Shown here piece after piece: positions 1 to 5,557 of a stretch of 5,989 bases of DNA. The DNA comes from Methanobacterium sp. (GTDB lineage: Archaea > Methanobacteriota > Methanobacteria > Methanobacteriales > Methanobacteriaceae), in NCBI GenBank assembly GCA_020855015.1, contig JAHKLP010000101.1:1-5989 (forward strand), given 5' to 3'. Every line of letters starts with the position of its first letter. Position 1 is the stretch's first letter. The notes beneath the pieces are model-generated. The model was not told the DNA's origin. It saw only the letters and a program-made list of their open reading frames with translations, and made no database searches. Both the position numbers and the translations under genes were made by a program.

Positions 1-1213
1 AACTGGAAAATGCAAAGATCATTGCTATTGATATAACCAGAATAGTGGTTACCTTTTTCTTGGAAGGATATTTTGTCATGAATTCAGTTTCCATGAATTT
101 CAGCCCTAATGGAACCACAAGGGCAATGGGTAAAAAAGCCATTAAAAGAAATCTTGATTGGTACTGTGAGGATGTTATGGAGGTTAAAATTAGGAGAATT
201 ATGGTTAGAGAAATATATATCCATGCTAGCAGATTATTTTTTGGGATTATCAGGGAATCCTTGTCTACGATTTTTTCTTTTAATCCACGGCATAGTATGA
301 TAACTGATGCTGTAATCCCTAAGATATATGGTAGACTGCAAAAAATGATTCCAGATAGAGGGTTACTCATTGATCCCGATTCTGTTACTGCGGCTGAAGA
401 ATTGAAAAACGACATTACAGTACCATATTTTGTGTACATCACAGGGTATACTAAAAAAAGGACAACCAGACAACCCAAAACCAGGAATCCGGACAATCCA
501 AAAATCTTCGTGTCGTAAATTGGCAATTTGTGTGTTTTTATAACCTTCACCATTATACTGAAGGATAACAGTGCAAAAAACAATACAATTGCCAGTGCTC
601 CTGTGTAGATGTGAGTTAACAAATTTACACATAACAGGAGTAAGGTTAAAACACCATATCTCTTCCACTGCTTAATGTCTTCAAACCAGCAGATCGCAAA
701 ATAGATGAATACCGATAGGAAAAGCACCCCTACCAGGTTTTGCATGTAATTACCAATCATGGCAAAGTAATTGACATTAACAGTGACCATAAATGCGCTT
801 AAAAGTGCGGGTATTTTGGATCCTATGTTTCCTCCATTTTTTGTTTTGGTGTAAAATTCTGTGAGTAAAAATGCGGGAATGGTCAAAAATGAGCCTATGA
901 AGGCCATTCCTATTTTCACTCCTAAAAATGATTTTCCAGATAGGATTACAAAAGGAGTGAGTAGGTAGTATGCCAATGGTGGGTCATTACTCAATGGGAA
1001 TCCATATTGTAATATATTACGAACCTGGATATCATAGAAAGCACCGTCTATTCCGTATGAAAGAGAATAGCGTGTTAAAACAAACATGTCAAGGGCAAAA
1101 GAGAATATGAAAATGGCTACCAATATTACTAAATAATATCTCTGTTTAAGGAATTTAATTAATCCTCTGCCAGAAAGGGCAATATTATTCTTTGAATTTA
1201 AAGTTTCAATCAT
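1..1213 (-). CDS. Polytopic membrane protein, GT-C (PMT/ArnT-like) glycosyltransferase-like, C-terminus outside window
   Basis: Reading the minus strand from ATG at 1213 gives 404 uninterrupted residues to the left edge, with no stop, so the C-terminus is missing. The protein is strongly hydrophobic. Helices are apparent at about residues 27-48, 98-118, 135-176, 186-222, 236-260, 288-308, 328-346, 356-372 and 387-403. The first external loop holds acidic residues D56 and D61 (GIDGAFYD) and the stretch NDPPLAYYLLTPF (76-88). This recalls the acidic first loop and PPLYYLL-type motif of GT-C enzymes, which move sugars from lipid-linked donors at the outer membrane face. Glycan or lipid glycosylation is therefore the inferred role; donor and acceptor are unknown. 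The start is supported by an upstream in-frame stop (TAA at 1238-1240) and a weak ribosome site (AAGGTAGG) seven bases before ATG. The BPL_N-like gene lies 155 bases upstream in the same direction. Existence of the gene is near certain; family assignment is moderate. Confidence 0.82.
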   Translation of the reverse strand, partial: MIETLNSKNNIALSGRGLIKFLKQRYYLVILVAIFIFSFALDMFVLTRYSLSYGIDGAFYDIQVRNILQYGFPLSNDPPLAYYLLTPFVILSGKSFLGVKIGMAFIGSFLTIPAFLLTEFYTKTKNGGNIGSKIPALLSAFMVTVNVNYFAMIGNYMQNLVGVLFLSVFIYFAICWFEDIKQWKRYGVLTLLLLCVNLLTHIYTGALAIVLFFALLSFSIMVKVIKTHKLPIYDTKIFGLSGFLVLGCLVVLFLVYPVMYTKYGTVMSFFNSSAAVTESGSMSNPLSGIIFCSLPYILGITASVIILCRGLKEKIVDKDSLIIPKNNLLAWIYISLTIILLILTSITSSQYQSRFLLMAFLPIALVVPLGLKFMETEFMTKYPSKKKVTTILVISIAMIFAFSS

Positions 1214-1267
1214 TAGAATTCCTACCTTCTTTTTATATTATTTTAATGATGAATGGGTTTAATCAAC

Positions 1268-1361
1268 TTCTTTGGTTAAGATGTAAGGGCTCTAAGTTTT
1301 TTTAGCGATAGAAGCGTTTTTTTAAGTTATTAAATCTTAGAGCCCTTTATAACCAAATGAA
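1268..1361. repeat. Long imperfect inverted repeat with internal T-tract direct repeats
   Basis: Arms of 12 perfect pairs (AAGGGCTCTAAG at 1285-1296, CTTAGAGCCCTT at 1336-1347) are extended outward by 8 more (TTTGGTTA at 1271-1278, TAACCAAA at 1350-1357). A 6-by-2 internal loop separates the two stems, and TTC/GAA pairs past a one-base bulge at the outer end. The 39-base loop contains GTTTTTTTA twice, at 1296-1304 and 1316-1324, offset by 20 bases. On the minus-strand transcript the T runs become A runs, so this is not a normal U-rich archaeal terminator for the BPL_N-like gene. It lies in the leader of the downstream membrane-protein gene. It could be an RNA hairpin between two cotranscribed genes, a DNA-binding site, or the remnant of a small terminal-inverted-repeat element. 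No target-site duplication was seen. Confidence 0.75.
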
Positions 1362-1368
1362 ATGGTTA

Positions 1369-2112
1369 TCATGTTTTTTGTGTTGACCATAAAATCATCC
1401 TGGCCAAAAGTTGTGAGTTTTGAGGATACATTTCAGGATGTGAACCAGTTAATAGCACCCTCCCTGAACCATAGTTTTCCCCTACTATTGCAAGATAATC
1501 CTTATAATCCGTTTTGTTATCGGCATAATAAGCAAAGGAATAAACGTCTGAACCTGTGGTGTACATGGCAGGCCCATTTTGATGGTATATGTTCAGTGTT
1601 GTTTCATTGGATAAAGCACTTCCAGATGGTGTGGTTGAAATGGACAATAAACCATTATAATTCACAGTTCTTGCATTAATGGATGATAATCCCCATCCAG
1701 GATAACTCTCACCAAAACTGTTAGATGCTGCATAAGCCCCTGCACATATACCCAGATACCCATTACCATTGCTTATAAATTGCTTAATAGCATCAACATT
1801 GATATTTCTGCTTTTAACGTAAGTTAGAGAATTTCCGCCAGGCATTATCAGGATATCGTAACCAGATAATGTGTTTGAGTTAATTTTATCCGTGGTGTCA
1901 TACTCGAAGTAATAACCATTGGTGAGATTTAAAATGTTACTTTCATCTATGCATGTTTTTACTCCCTCAACACTTTCTTCCATGGTCCCCTCCCCACTGA
2001 ATATCAGAATTCTAACCACTTTAACCTCATTTGAAAGGTTGTTAACATTTGTTTCTTGGCCATAATCCTGATAGGCGCCCACTATATTAACAGCAGACAG
2101 AATAGCCACCAT
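1369..2112 (-). CDS. Exported BPL_N-type (class-I glutamine amidotransferase-like) protein
   Basis: The protein has 247 residues from ATG at 2112. After an N-terminal hydrophobic segment comes a flavodoxin-like fold. It has a first strand VRILIFSGEG (33-42), DILIMPGGNSLTYV (86-99), the nucleophile-elbow motif GYLGICAGAY (118-127) with C123, and GSHPE (223-227) with H225 and E227. This Cys/His/Glu pattern matches the domain named after the N-terminus of eukaryotic biotin-protein ligase (BPL_N), related to class-I glutamine amidotransferases. No biotin-ligase catalytic domain follows, so biotin ligase should not be assigned. The reaction is unknown; hydrolysis or amide transfer outside the membrane is an inference. 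ATG 2112 has no ribosome site and would give a signal peptide without positive charges. The open frame continues upstream with charged residues and two good ribosome sites but no ATG, GTG or TTG, so the real start is probably at ATC 2148 or ATA 2178. It lies upstream of the GT-C-like gene. Confidence 0.85.
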   Translation of the reverse strand: MVAILSAVNIVGAYQDYGQETNVNNLSNEVKVVRILIFSGEGTMEESVEGVKTCIDESNILNLTNGYYFEYDTTDKINSNTLSGYDILIMPGGNSLTYVKSRNINVDAIKQFISNGNGYLGICAGAYAASNSFGESYPGWGLSSINARTVNYNGLLSISTTPSGSALSNETTLNIYHQNGPAMYTTGSDVYSFAYYADNKTDYKDYLAIVGENYGSGRVLLTGSHPEMYPQNSQLLARMILWSTQKT

Positions 2113-2145
2113 AATAAATACGAGTGAATAGATGACTCTTTTATC

Positions 2146-2160
2146 GATGAAAACTCCTTT
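2146..2160 (-). promoter_or_regulatory. Ribosome site AAAGGAG with in-frame ATC, probable true start of the BPL_N-like gene
   Basis: AAAGGAG (2160-2154) stands five bases before ATC (2148-2146), in frame with the gene that has its first ATG at 2112. Translation from ATC adds 12 residues beginning M(I)DKRVIYSLVFI, giving a textbook signal peptide: a charged DKR stretch, then about 20 hydrophobic residues. A second ribosome site, GGAGG (2190-2186), stands seven bases before ATA (2178), also in frame, and would add 22 residues. The frame is open back to a TAG near 2220 but has no ATG, GTG or TTG before 2112. Confidence 0.5.
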
Positions 2161-2190
2161 TATTATAATTCCTTTTATATGAAATCCTCC

Positions 2191-2205
2191 AGCATAATCT
2201 ATGCT
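2191..2205. repeat. Short dyad AGCATA-atc-TATGCT in the leader of the BPL_N-like gene
   Basis: Two perfect 6-base arms around a 3-base centre lie immediately upstream of the GGAGG at 2190-2186, on the minus strand. It could be an operator or a small RNA hairpin near the ribosome site. It is short, and chance is not excluded. Confidence 0.3.
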
Positions 2206-2230
2206 ATTCGATGTCTATTTTCTTAAATCA

Positions 2231-2240
2231 ATACATAAAA
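2231..2240 (-). promoter_or_regulatory. Candidate TATA-like box for the BPL_N-like gene
   Basis: The minus strand reads TTTTATGTAT here. With the usual archaeal spacing of about 25 bases, transcription would begin near 2210. That leaves a leader of about 60 bases that includes the dyad at 2191-2205 and both ribosome sites. The match to the archaeal TATA consensus is imperfect. Confidence 0.3.
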
Positions 2241-2532
2241 GTAGTTTTTCCCATATTTAACCGAAGTTTTACCGGTTCCGTACAGTCTACACCCAGATTT
2301 TACCCAATTTCAATTCCTGTTAAATTCGGGATAATAAACGTAAACCGTAAAATAAACTAACCCCACTTCAAGGGCGCCTACAATAATCAGCCTAATTATA
2401 ATAAAGCTAATATAATAATGCAATATGAGAAAAAAACAGCGAAGAAAAACTATAAAGTTAAAATAAAAATAAATAACTAATTTATAGATATGGCCAAAAA
2501 AATATTACTGGAATGATTTCTACAGGATTTAT
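2241..2532. other. Intergenic stretch without a recognisable gene
   Basis: I find no ORF with a plausible start, ribosome site or conserved protein on either strand. The left part (2241-2350) is less AT-rich and holds a short dyad AACCG/CGGTT at 2259-2277. The right part is very AT-rich and, on the minus strand, contains several U-rich tracts suited to ending transcription of the gene pair to its right. No RNA gene or attachment site is recognised. Confidence 0.5.
2430..2502 (-). terminator. Series of U-rich tracts, likely terminator of the regulator/small membrane protein unit
   Basis: Read on the minus strand after the stop at 2533, the sequence passes through a run of seven T (2502-2496), a T-rich stretch around 2475-2455 and another seven-T run (2436-2430). 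Archaeal RNA polymerase commonly stops at such repeated oligo-T tracts without a hairpin. Confidence 0.5.
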
Positions 2533-2823
2533 TTACTTCCAACTTATTTTCAAAAGTGCTGCTAGGGCTATTAACTGACTAATGTTAATCATGAAAAGTG
2601 GATAATCATTTCCATGGCCTAATCCAGACGGATCTGGTGGTGGGGGTGGTGCTAGAAAGCCCATGGATAATATATTCTGGATCAGTAAGAAAGTGCCAAA
2701 TATTAAAAGACCAAGGGTATATTCTGACTTCCACTTCCTATAATTCTTCCAGTAGATTGTAAGTAAAATTACTATAATTGATATATTGGCCAAAGCCACT
2801 ACCATACCTATGTATCTTAACAT
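2533..2823 (-). CDS. Small three-helix membrane protein with a polyproline loop
   Basis: The protein has 96 residues from ATG at 2823, five bases after a strong ribosome site (GGAGAGG, 2835-2829). The frame stays open upstream, but that part overlaps the preceding regulator and has no signs of translation. Three hydrophobic helices lie at about 5-24, 36-56 and 77-93. The lysine/arginine-rich loop YWKNYRKWK (24-32) should be cytoplasmic, placing loop 57-76 outside. That loop contains five prolines in a row (59-63) followed by D64, H70 and D73. A five-proline run usually needs the translation factor aIF5A/EF-P. The gene follows the winged-helix regulator by only 22 bases and almost certainly shares its transcript. 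Similar pairs of a winged-helix regulator and a short membrane protein of unknown function occur in other Euryarchaeota, from memory. Its function is unknown; sensing or controlling the regulator is a guess. Confidence 0.8.
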   Translation of the reverse strand: MLRYIGMVVALANISIIVILLTIYWKNYRKWKSEYTLGLLIFGTFLLIQNILSMGFLAPPPPPDPSGLGHGNDYPLFMINISQLIALAALLKISWK

Positions 2824-2845
2824 TTTATCCTCTCCAAATCCTTTT

Positions 2846-3130
2846 TCATTTCTTTTCAGATTCCTTCCAGATCTGTTTAAATGAATCAAAATTTTCTTCC
2901 ATGGTATTTGAAAGCATGTAAACAGTTCCGTATTGCCCTTCGCCACAAGTAATTACCATGTTATTCTTGGTTAAAACATTTAGATGGTGTTTGACCGTTT
3001 TATAATCTAAATCAAGAGTTTTAGCAAGTTGATTTGCATTATATGGGCGATTATTGAGTTCATTGATCAGCCGGGCTCGATTAATCCCACCCCTAGTTCC
3101 AGCTATCAACCACCAAAGTAAGCCCTCCAT
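2846..3130 (-). CDS. Small winged helix-turn-helix (ArsR-like) transcriptional regulator
   Basis: The protein has 94 residues from ATG at 3130. It opens with MEGLLWWLIAGTRGG, then NRARLINELNNRPYNANQLAKTLDLDY (17-43), and the recognition helix YKTVKHHLNVLTKNNMV (43-59). A beta-wing follows around GEGQYGTVYML (63-72) and a C-terminal helix to residue 94. This is a single DNA-binding domain without a ligand domain. The LLWWLIAGTRGG...RPYNANQLA signature fits, from memory, a widespread euryarchaeal family of ArsR-like regulators. A GTG at 3139 is an alternative start adding three residues. I prefer ATG because a TATA-like box at 3159-3166 would place transcription start near 3136. There are no conserved metal-binding cysteines; C62 is alone. 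It is the first gene of a two-gene unit with the small membrane protein and is divergent from the PadR gene. Target genes are unknown, and self-control is plausible. Confidence 0.88.
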   Translation of the reverse strand: MEGLLWWLIAGTRGGINRARLINELNNRPYNANQLAKTLDLDYKTVKHHLNVLTKNNMVITCGEGQYGTVYMLSNTMEENFDSFKQIWKESEKK

Positions 3131-3158
3131 ATGTATCACATCTTAATCCATTGCCATC

Positions 3159-3166
3159 AATATAAA
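3159..3166 (-). promoter_or_regulatory. TATA box of the winged-helix regulator gene
   Basis: TTTATATT on the minus strand is a good match to the archaeal TATA consensus. Its centre lies about 33 bases before ATG 3130, so the transcript would begin near 3136 with a very short leader. Confidence 0.55.
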
Positions 3167-3243
3167 CCCTTTAATAATAACTTGATTTTTTAATTATGGA
3201 TTATTAATCAAAGGATTTATAATTATTTGAAATTAGCCGGAAG

Positions 3244-3255
3244 ATATTTATAAAA
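3244..3255 (+). promoter_or_regulatory. Candidate TATA box upstream of the PadR gene
   Basis: TATTTATAAAAA follows a purine-rich stretch (GGAAGA) that could act as the TFB recognition element. Transcription would begin near 3275, giving a leader of about 80 bases. A second weaker candidate, CCATATAAGTAA at 3324-3335, would give an almost leaderless transcript. That would fit the lack of a clear ribosome site before ATG 3359. The sequence alone does not decide between them. Confidence 0.4.
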
Positions 3256-3343
3256 ATAAGAATAGTTTTTTCCTATTAATCAATCTGAAAAGCATCAAAA
3301 ATGGTTCATTCGGCTGTTCTGTTCCATATAAGTAACATGAAGT

Positions 3344-3363
3344 ATCATATTATATCCTATGAT
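3344..3363. promoter_or_regulatory. Dyad ATCATA-N8-TATGAT over the PadR start codon, candidate PadR operator
   Basis: Perfect 6-base arms separated by 8 bases overlap the start codon of the PadR gene. Many PadR proteins bind dyads with an 8-base spacer (ATGT-N8-ACAT type) and repress their own gene, so this is a reasonable operator candidate. The arm sequence itself differs from that known consensus. Confidence 0.35.
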
Positions 3364-3901
3364 TAAAATTTCCAATCAGGAAGCCGCGGTGCTGGGAATA
3401 CTATATGAACATCATCACTACGCCCCTAGAATCGAAGAAATAATGGTCAAAAGAGGGATGGATGAATGGACAGATATAGAGTTTCCATCAATACCCCACA
3501 TCCTAAAAAAACTGGAAGAAAATAAATTAGTGAAAATAAAAAGCAGGAATAATGACGATCCTTCCAGAAAAGTTTATTACATAACTGATAATGGTAAACT
3601 GGTGCTTAAACAAAAAATCAAGTCAATACTATCAAAGAAGGAAAAAATAATTCATCCATTCGATCTGGGACTGGCAAACATTCACATCCTTCAACACAAT
3701 GAAATAATTAAAAGCCTTGAACTGTATCTAAAATCAATTGAAGAACGTATTCAATACTTAGAACACTCCATCAAAGTACAGGAAGAAAATAATATACCTT
3801 ATAATTTTATATCCATTAGTAGTAGGTCTATTCCTGTTTTAAAGGCTGAAAAGATGTGGATAAAAGAATTCATAGATGAAATCGGAGGAAAATTAAAGTA
3901 A
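3359..3901 (+). CDS. PadR family transcriptional regulator
   Basis: The protein has 180 residues, the usual length for PadR proteins with a C-terminal helical dimerisation domain. The N-terminal winged helix covers about residues 5-85. It shows AAVLGILYEHHHYAPRIEEI (9-28), the recognition-helix region EFPSIPHILKKLEENKLVKI (41-60) and a wing with basic residues NDDPSRKVYYITDNGK (65-80). The C-terminal part (about 105-178) is mostly helical with a likely coiled coil (IIKSLELYLKSIEERIQYLEHSIKVQEE, 116-143), matching the virulence-activator alpha C-terminal type. PadR proteins are usually repressors released by small ligands; the ligand cannot be read from sequence. There is no clear ribosome site before ATG, so the message may be leaderless or weakly translated. 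The gene is divergent from the winged-helix regulator and 175 bases ahead of the kinase gene. A dyad over its start codon suggests self-control. Confidence 0.92.
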   Translation: MIKISNQEAAVLGILYEHHHYAPRIEEIMVKRGMDEWTDIEFPSIPHILKKLEENKLVKIKSRNNDDPSRKVYYITDNGKLVLKQKIKSILSKKEKIIHPFDLGLANIHILQHNEIIKSLELYLKSIEERIQYLEHSIKVQEENNIPYNFISISSRSIPVLKAEKMWIKEFIDEIGGKLK

Positions 3902-3954
3902 TACTAACAGAACTCGGTAAAGTATCATGAAAAATTGAAACAATAGTTTATGCT

Positions 3955-3963
3955 TTTATATGG
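3955..3963 (+). promoter_or_regulatory. TATA box for the sensor kinase gene
   Basis: TTTATATGG lies about 120 bases before the kinase start. Transcription would begin near 3984 with a leader of about 90 bases. A weaker AT-rich candidate at 4041-4049 would give a nearly leaderless message that lacks the ribosome site GTGAT at 4069-4073, so it is less likely. Confidence 0.45.
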
Positions 3964-4004
3964 AAAAAATATTCATAAGACAAAACAGAAATATAATTGA
4001 TGCT

Positions 4005-4030
4005 GATTGACATATTTAACGAGTCAAATC
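4005..4030. repeat. Imperfect dyad GATTGAC / GTCAAATC in the kinase leader
   Basis: TTGAC (4007-4011) pairs perfectly with GTCAA (4023-4027), and GAT/ATC pair outside it with a one-base offset. A second small dyad, ACTCA (4054-4058) with TGAGT (4066-4070), overlaps the ribosome site GTGAT before the kinase start. Either could be an operator or an RNA hairpin affecting translation. Both are short. Confidence 0.3.
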
Positions 4031-4076
4031 ACATAACCCCAAAAATATAGTTTACTCAGTCTACTTGAGTGATTAG

Positions 4077-5525
4077 ATGGTTAAAGACATGAAAAAAAAC
4101 ATGGAAGAAATGAAGTATTCCTTTGCTATTCTTAATTCCATCTTTGAAGGTCCTGAAAATATAATCGCTTTCTCACTCGACCAAAATTATCAATACATCT
4201 TCTTCAACCAGACTCACAGTCAAACCATGAAGAATATCTGGGGAGTTGATATTGAGATTGGTAAAAGCATGCTGGACTACATCTCATATCCTGAAGACCG
4301 TGAAAAAGCCAAAGAGAACTTTGACCGTGTGCTTTCCGGTGAAAATTTCATAGTTATTGAAGAGTATGGGGAGGAAAGTCTTAGCCGTAACTACTGGGAA
4401 AACATATACAATCCGATCCAGTCAGATGATAAGATAATAGGCATTAATGTATTCTGTATTGACATAACTGAAAGGCAAAAAGCTGAAGAAGCTCTTAAAT
4501 TAAGTCAGATCCGTCTGGAAAACGCCATGGATCTGGCAAAACTAGCCAACTGGGAATTAGATCTTTCCAATAGAATTCTTACATTCAATGATCGGTTCTA
4601 TTCTTTGCTGGGCACCACTGCTGAAAAGGAAGGTGGTTACAAGATAAAATTGGATACATATATCCAGAGATATGTGCATCCCGATGATGTTCAACCACTT
4701 GCTGAACTCATAGAATCATCCTTTAAGGAGGAAAGATCAGTTTTTAGTAAGGAAATTAACCACCGGATCGTCGGCAATAATGGTGAAATCAGGCATGTGG
4801 TAATTCAGATAAGATTTATACCAGCAACAGAAGATGAAAGTGCCTATGTTTACGGAACAATTCAGGATATTACAGAACGAAAAAAGGTTGAAGAAAAACT
4901 GAAAAAATCCTTGGATGAAAAGGAAGTTCTGATAAAAGAGATACACCACAGGGTTAAGAATAATCTCATGGTTATATCCAGTCTCCTGAACCTTCAATCA
5001 CAATACATAAAAGATAAGGAAGCTTTGAGTATCTTCAGGGAAAGTCAGAACCGTGCTCGTTCAATGGCCCTCATACATGAACGTTTGTATCGATCTTCGG
5101 ACCTTAAACGGATAGACTTTGGGGATTACATTGAAACTCTTTCTAAGGATCTCTTCCATAGTTATATAACCGACCCCCGCAAGGTTCAACTGAATCTGCA
5201 TGTGGAAAATTTAATGGTGGATATAAACACCACCGTGCCCCTGGGCCTCATTGTCAACGAATTGATTACTAATTCCATGAAACACGGATTTGTCGGTGAT
5301 TCAAATGGTGAAATCAACATAGACTTCCATAAAGACGGTGATGAATTTGTACTGGTAGTTGAGGATACCGGTGTTGGACTTCCAGATGACATTGACTTTA
5401 GAAACACATCAACACTGGGGCTGCAGTTAGTGAATAATCTAACCACCCAAATCAATGGCAAAATTGAATTAGATACAGAGAACGGAACTAAATTTAGGAT
5501 AACCTTTAAAGAACAATACACATAG
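4077..5525 (+). CDS. Soluble PAS/PAS/HisKA_2 sensor histidine kinase
   Basis: The protein has 482 residues, no membrane helix and no signal peptide, so it should sense inside the cell. PAS 1 covers about 15-133 and ends in the junction DITERQKAEEAL (129-140). PAS 2 covers about 145-268, has the motif YVHPDD (residues near 200) and ends in DITERKKVEE. A short coiled coil leads to the HisKA_2 dimerisation box KEIHHRVKNNLMVISSLL, where H291, next to the arginine, is the expected phosphorylated histidine. The ATPase domain has the N box NELITNSMKHGF (394-405, Mg-binding N399), the G1 box EDTGVGLP (429-436) and the G2-like TLGLQLV (446-452), followed by GTKFRITF. All catalytic motifs are present. 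The start ATG follows GTGAT, which can pair with 16S rRNA. No receiver-domain protein lies in the window, so the partner is elsewhere. The PAS ligand is unknown. Confidence 0.95.
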   Translation: MVKDMKKNMEEMKYSFAILNSIFEGPENIIAFSLDQNYQYIFFNQTHSQTMKNIWGVDIEIGKSMLDYISYPEDREKAKENFDRVLSGENFIVIEEYGEESLSRNYWENIYNPIQSDDKIIGINVFCIDITERQKAEEALKLSQIRLENAMDLAKLANWELDLSNRILTFNDRFYSLLGTTAEKEGGYKIKLDTYIQRYVHPDDVQPLAELIESSFKEERSVFSKEINHRIVGNNGEIRHVVIQIRFIPATEDESAYVYGTIQDITERKKVEEKLKKSLDEKEVLIKEIHHRVKNNLMVISSLLNLQSQYIKDKEALSIFRESQNRARSMALIHERLYRSSDLKRIDFGDYIETLSKDLFHSYITDPRKVQLNLHVENLMVDINTTVPLGLIVNELITNSMKHGFVGDSNGEINIDFHKDGDEFVLVVEDTGVGLPDDIDFRNTSTLGLQLVNNLTTQINGKIELDTENGTKFRITFKEQYT

Positions 5526-5530
5526 CAGTT

Positions 5531-5552
5531 GATTCCTAATTTTGCTCTTTCC
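5531..5552 (+). terminator. Possible U-rich terminator after the kinase gene
   Basis: The 32-base gap between the convergent kinase and DUF7000-type genes is pyrimidine-rich on the plus strand, with TTTT and TTTCC tracts. It is the only place to stop the kinase transcript before it runs antisense into the next gene. The T runs are short, so the call is weak. Confidence 0.25.
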
Positions 5553-5557
5553 TGAAA

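Noticed and set aside
45..518. Plus-strand open frame of 157 codons starting at GTG, also open to the left edge
   Set aside because: It lies antisense to the convincing 404-residue membrane protein, has no ribosome site, and its product has mixed composition with no recognisable domain.
363..668. Minus-strand open frame of 101 codons
   Set aside because: It is another frame of the same membrane-protein gene, with unusual cysteine-rich composition and no ribosome site.
1362..1679. Plus-strand open frame of 105 codons
   Set aside because: It is antisense to the BPL_N-like gene, whose catalytic motifs are intact. The product is rich in W, H and F, as expected of a shadow.
2824..2946. Upstream extension of the small membrane protein to 137 residues
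   Set aside because: The extension overlaps the regulator gene and is polar and unlike the rest. The internal ATG at 2823 has a strong ribosome site at ideal spacing.
3182..3211. TTGATT/AATCAA inverted repeat in the divergent promoter region
   Set aside because: The arms are six AT-rich bases with an 18-base spacer, so it is expected by chance in this composition.
3301..3366. Possible 21-codon upstream ORF overlapping the PadR start
   Set aside because: It has no ribosome site and no recognisable peptide. An ORF this short arises easily by chance.
4737..5521. Two minus-strand open frames (4737-4997 and 5186-5521)
   Set aside because: Both are antisense shadows of the histidine kinase gene, without start signals or family features.
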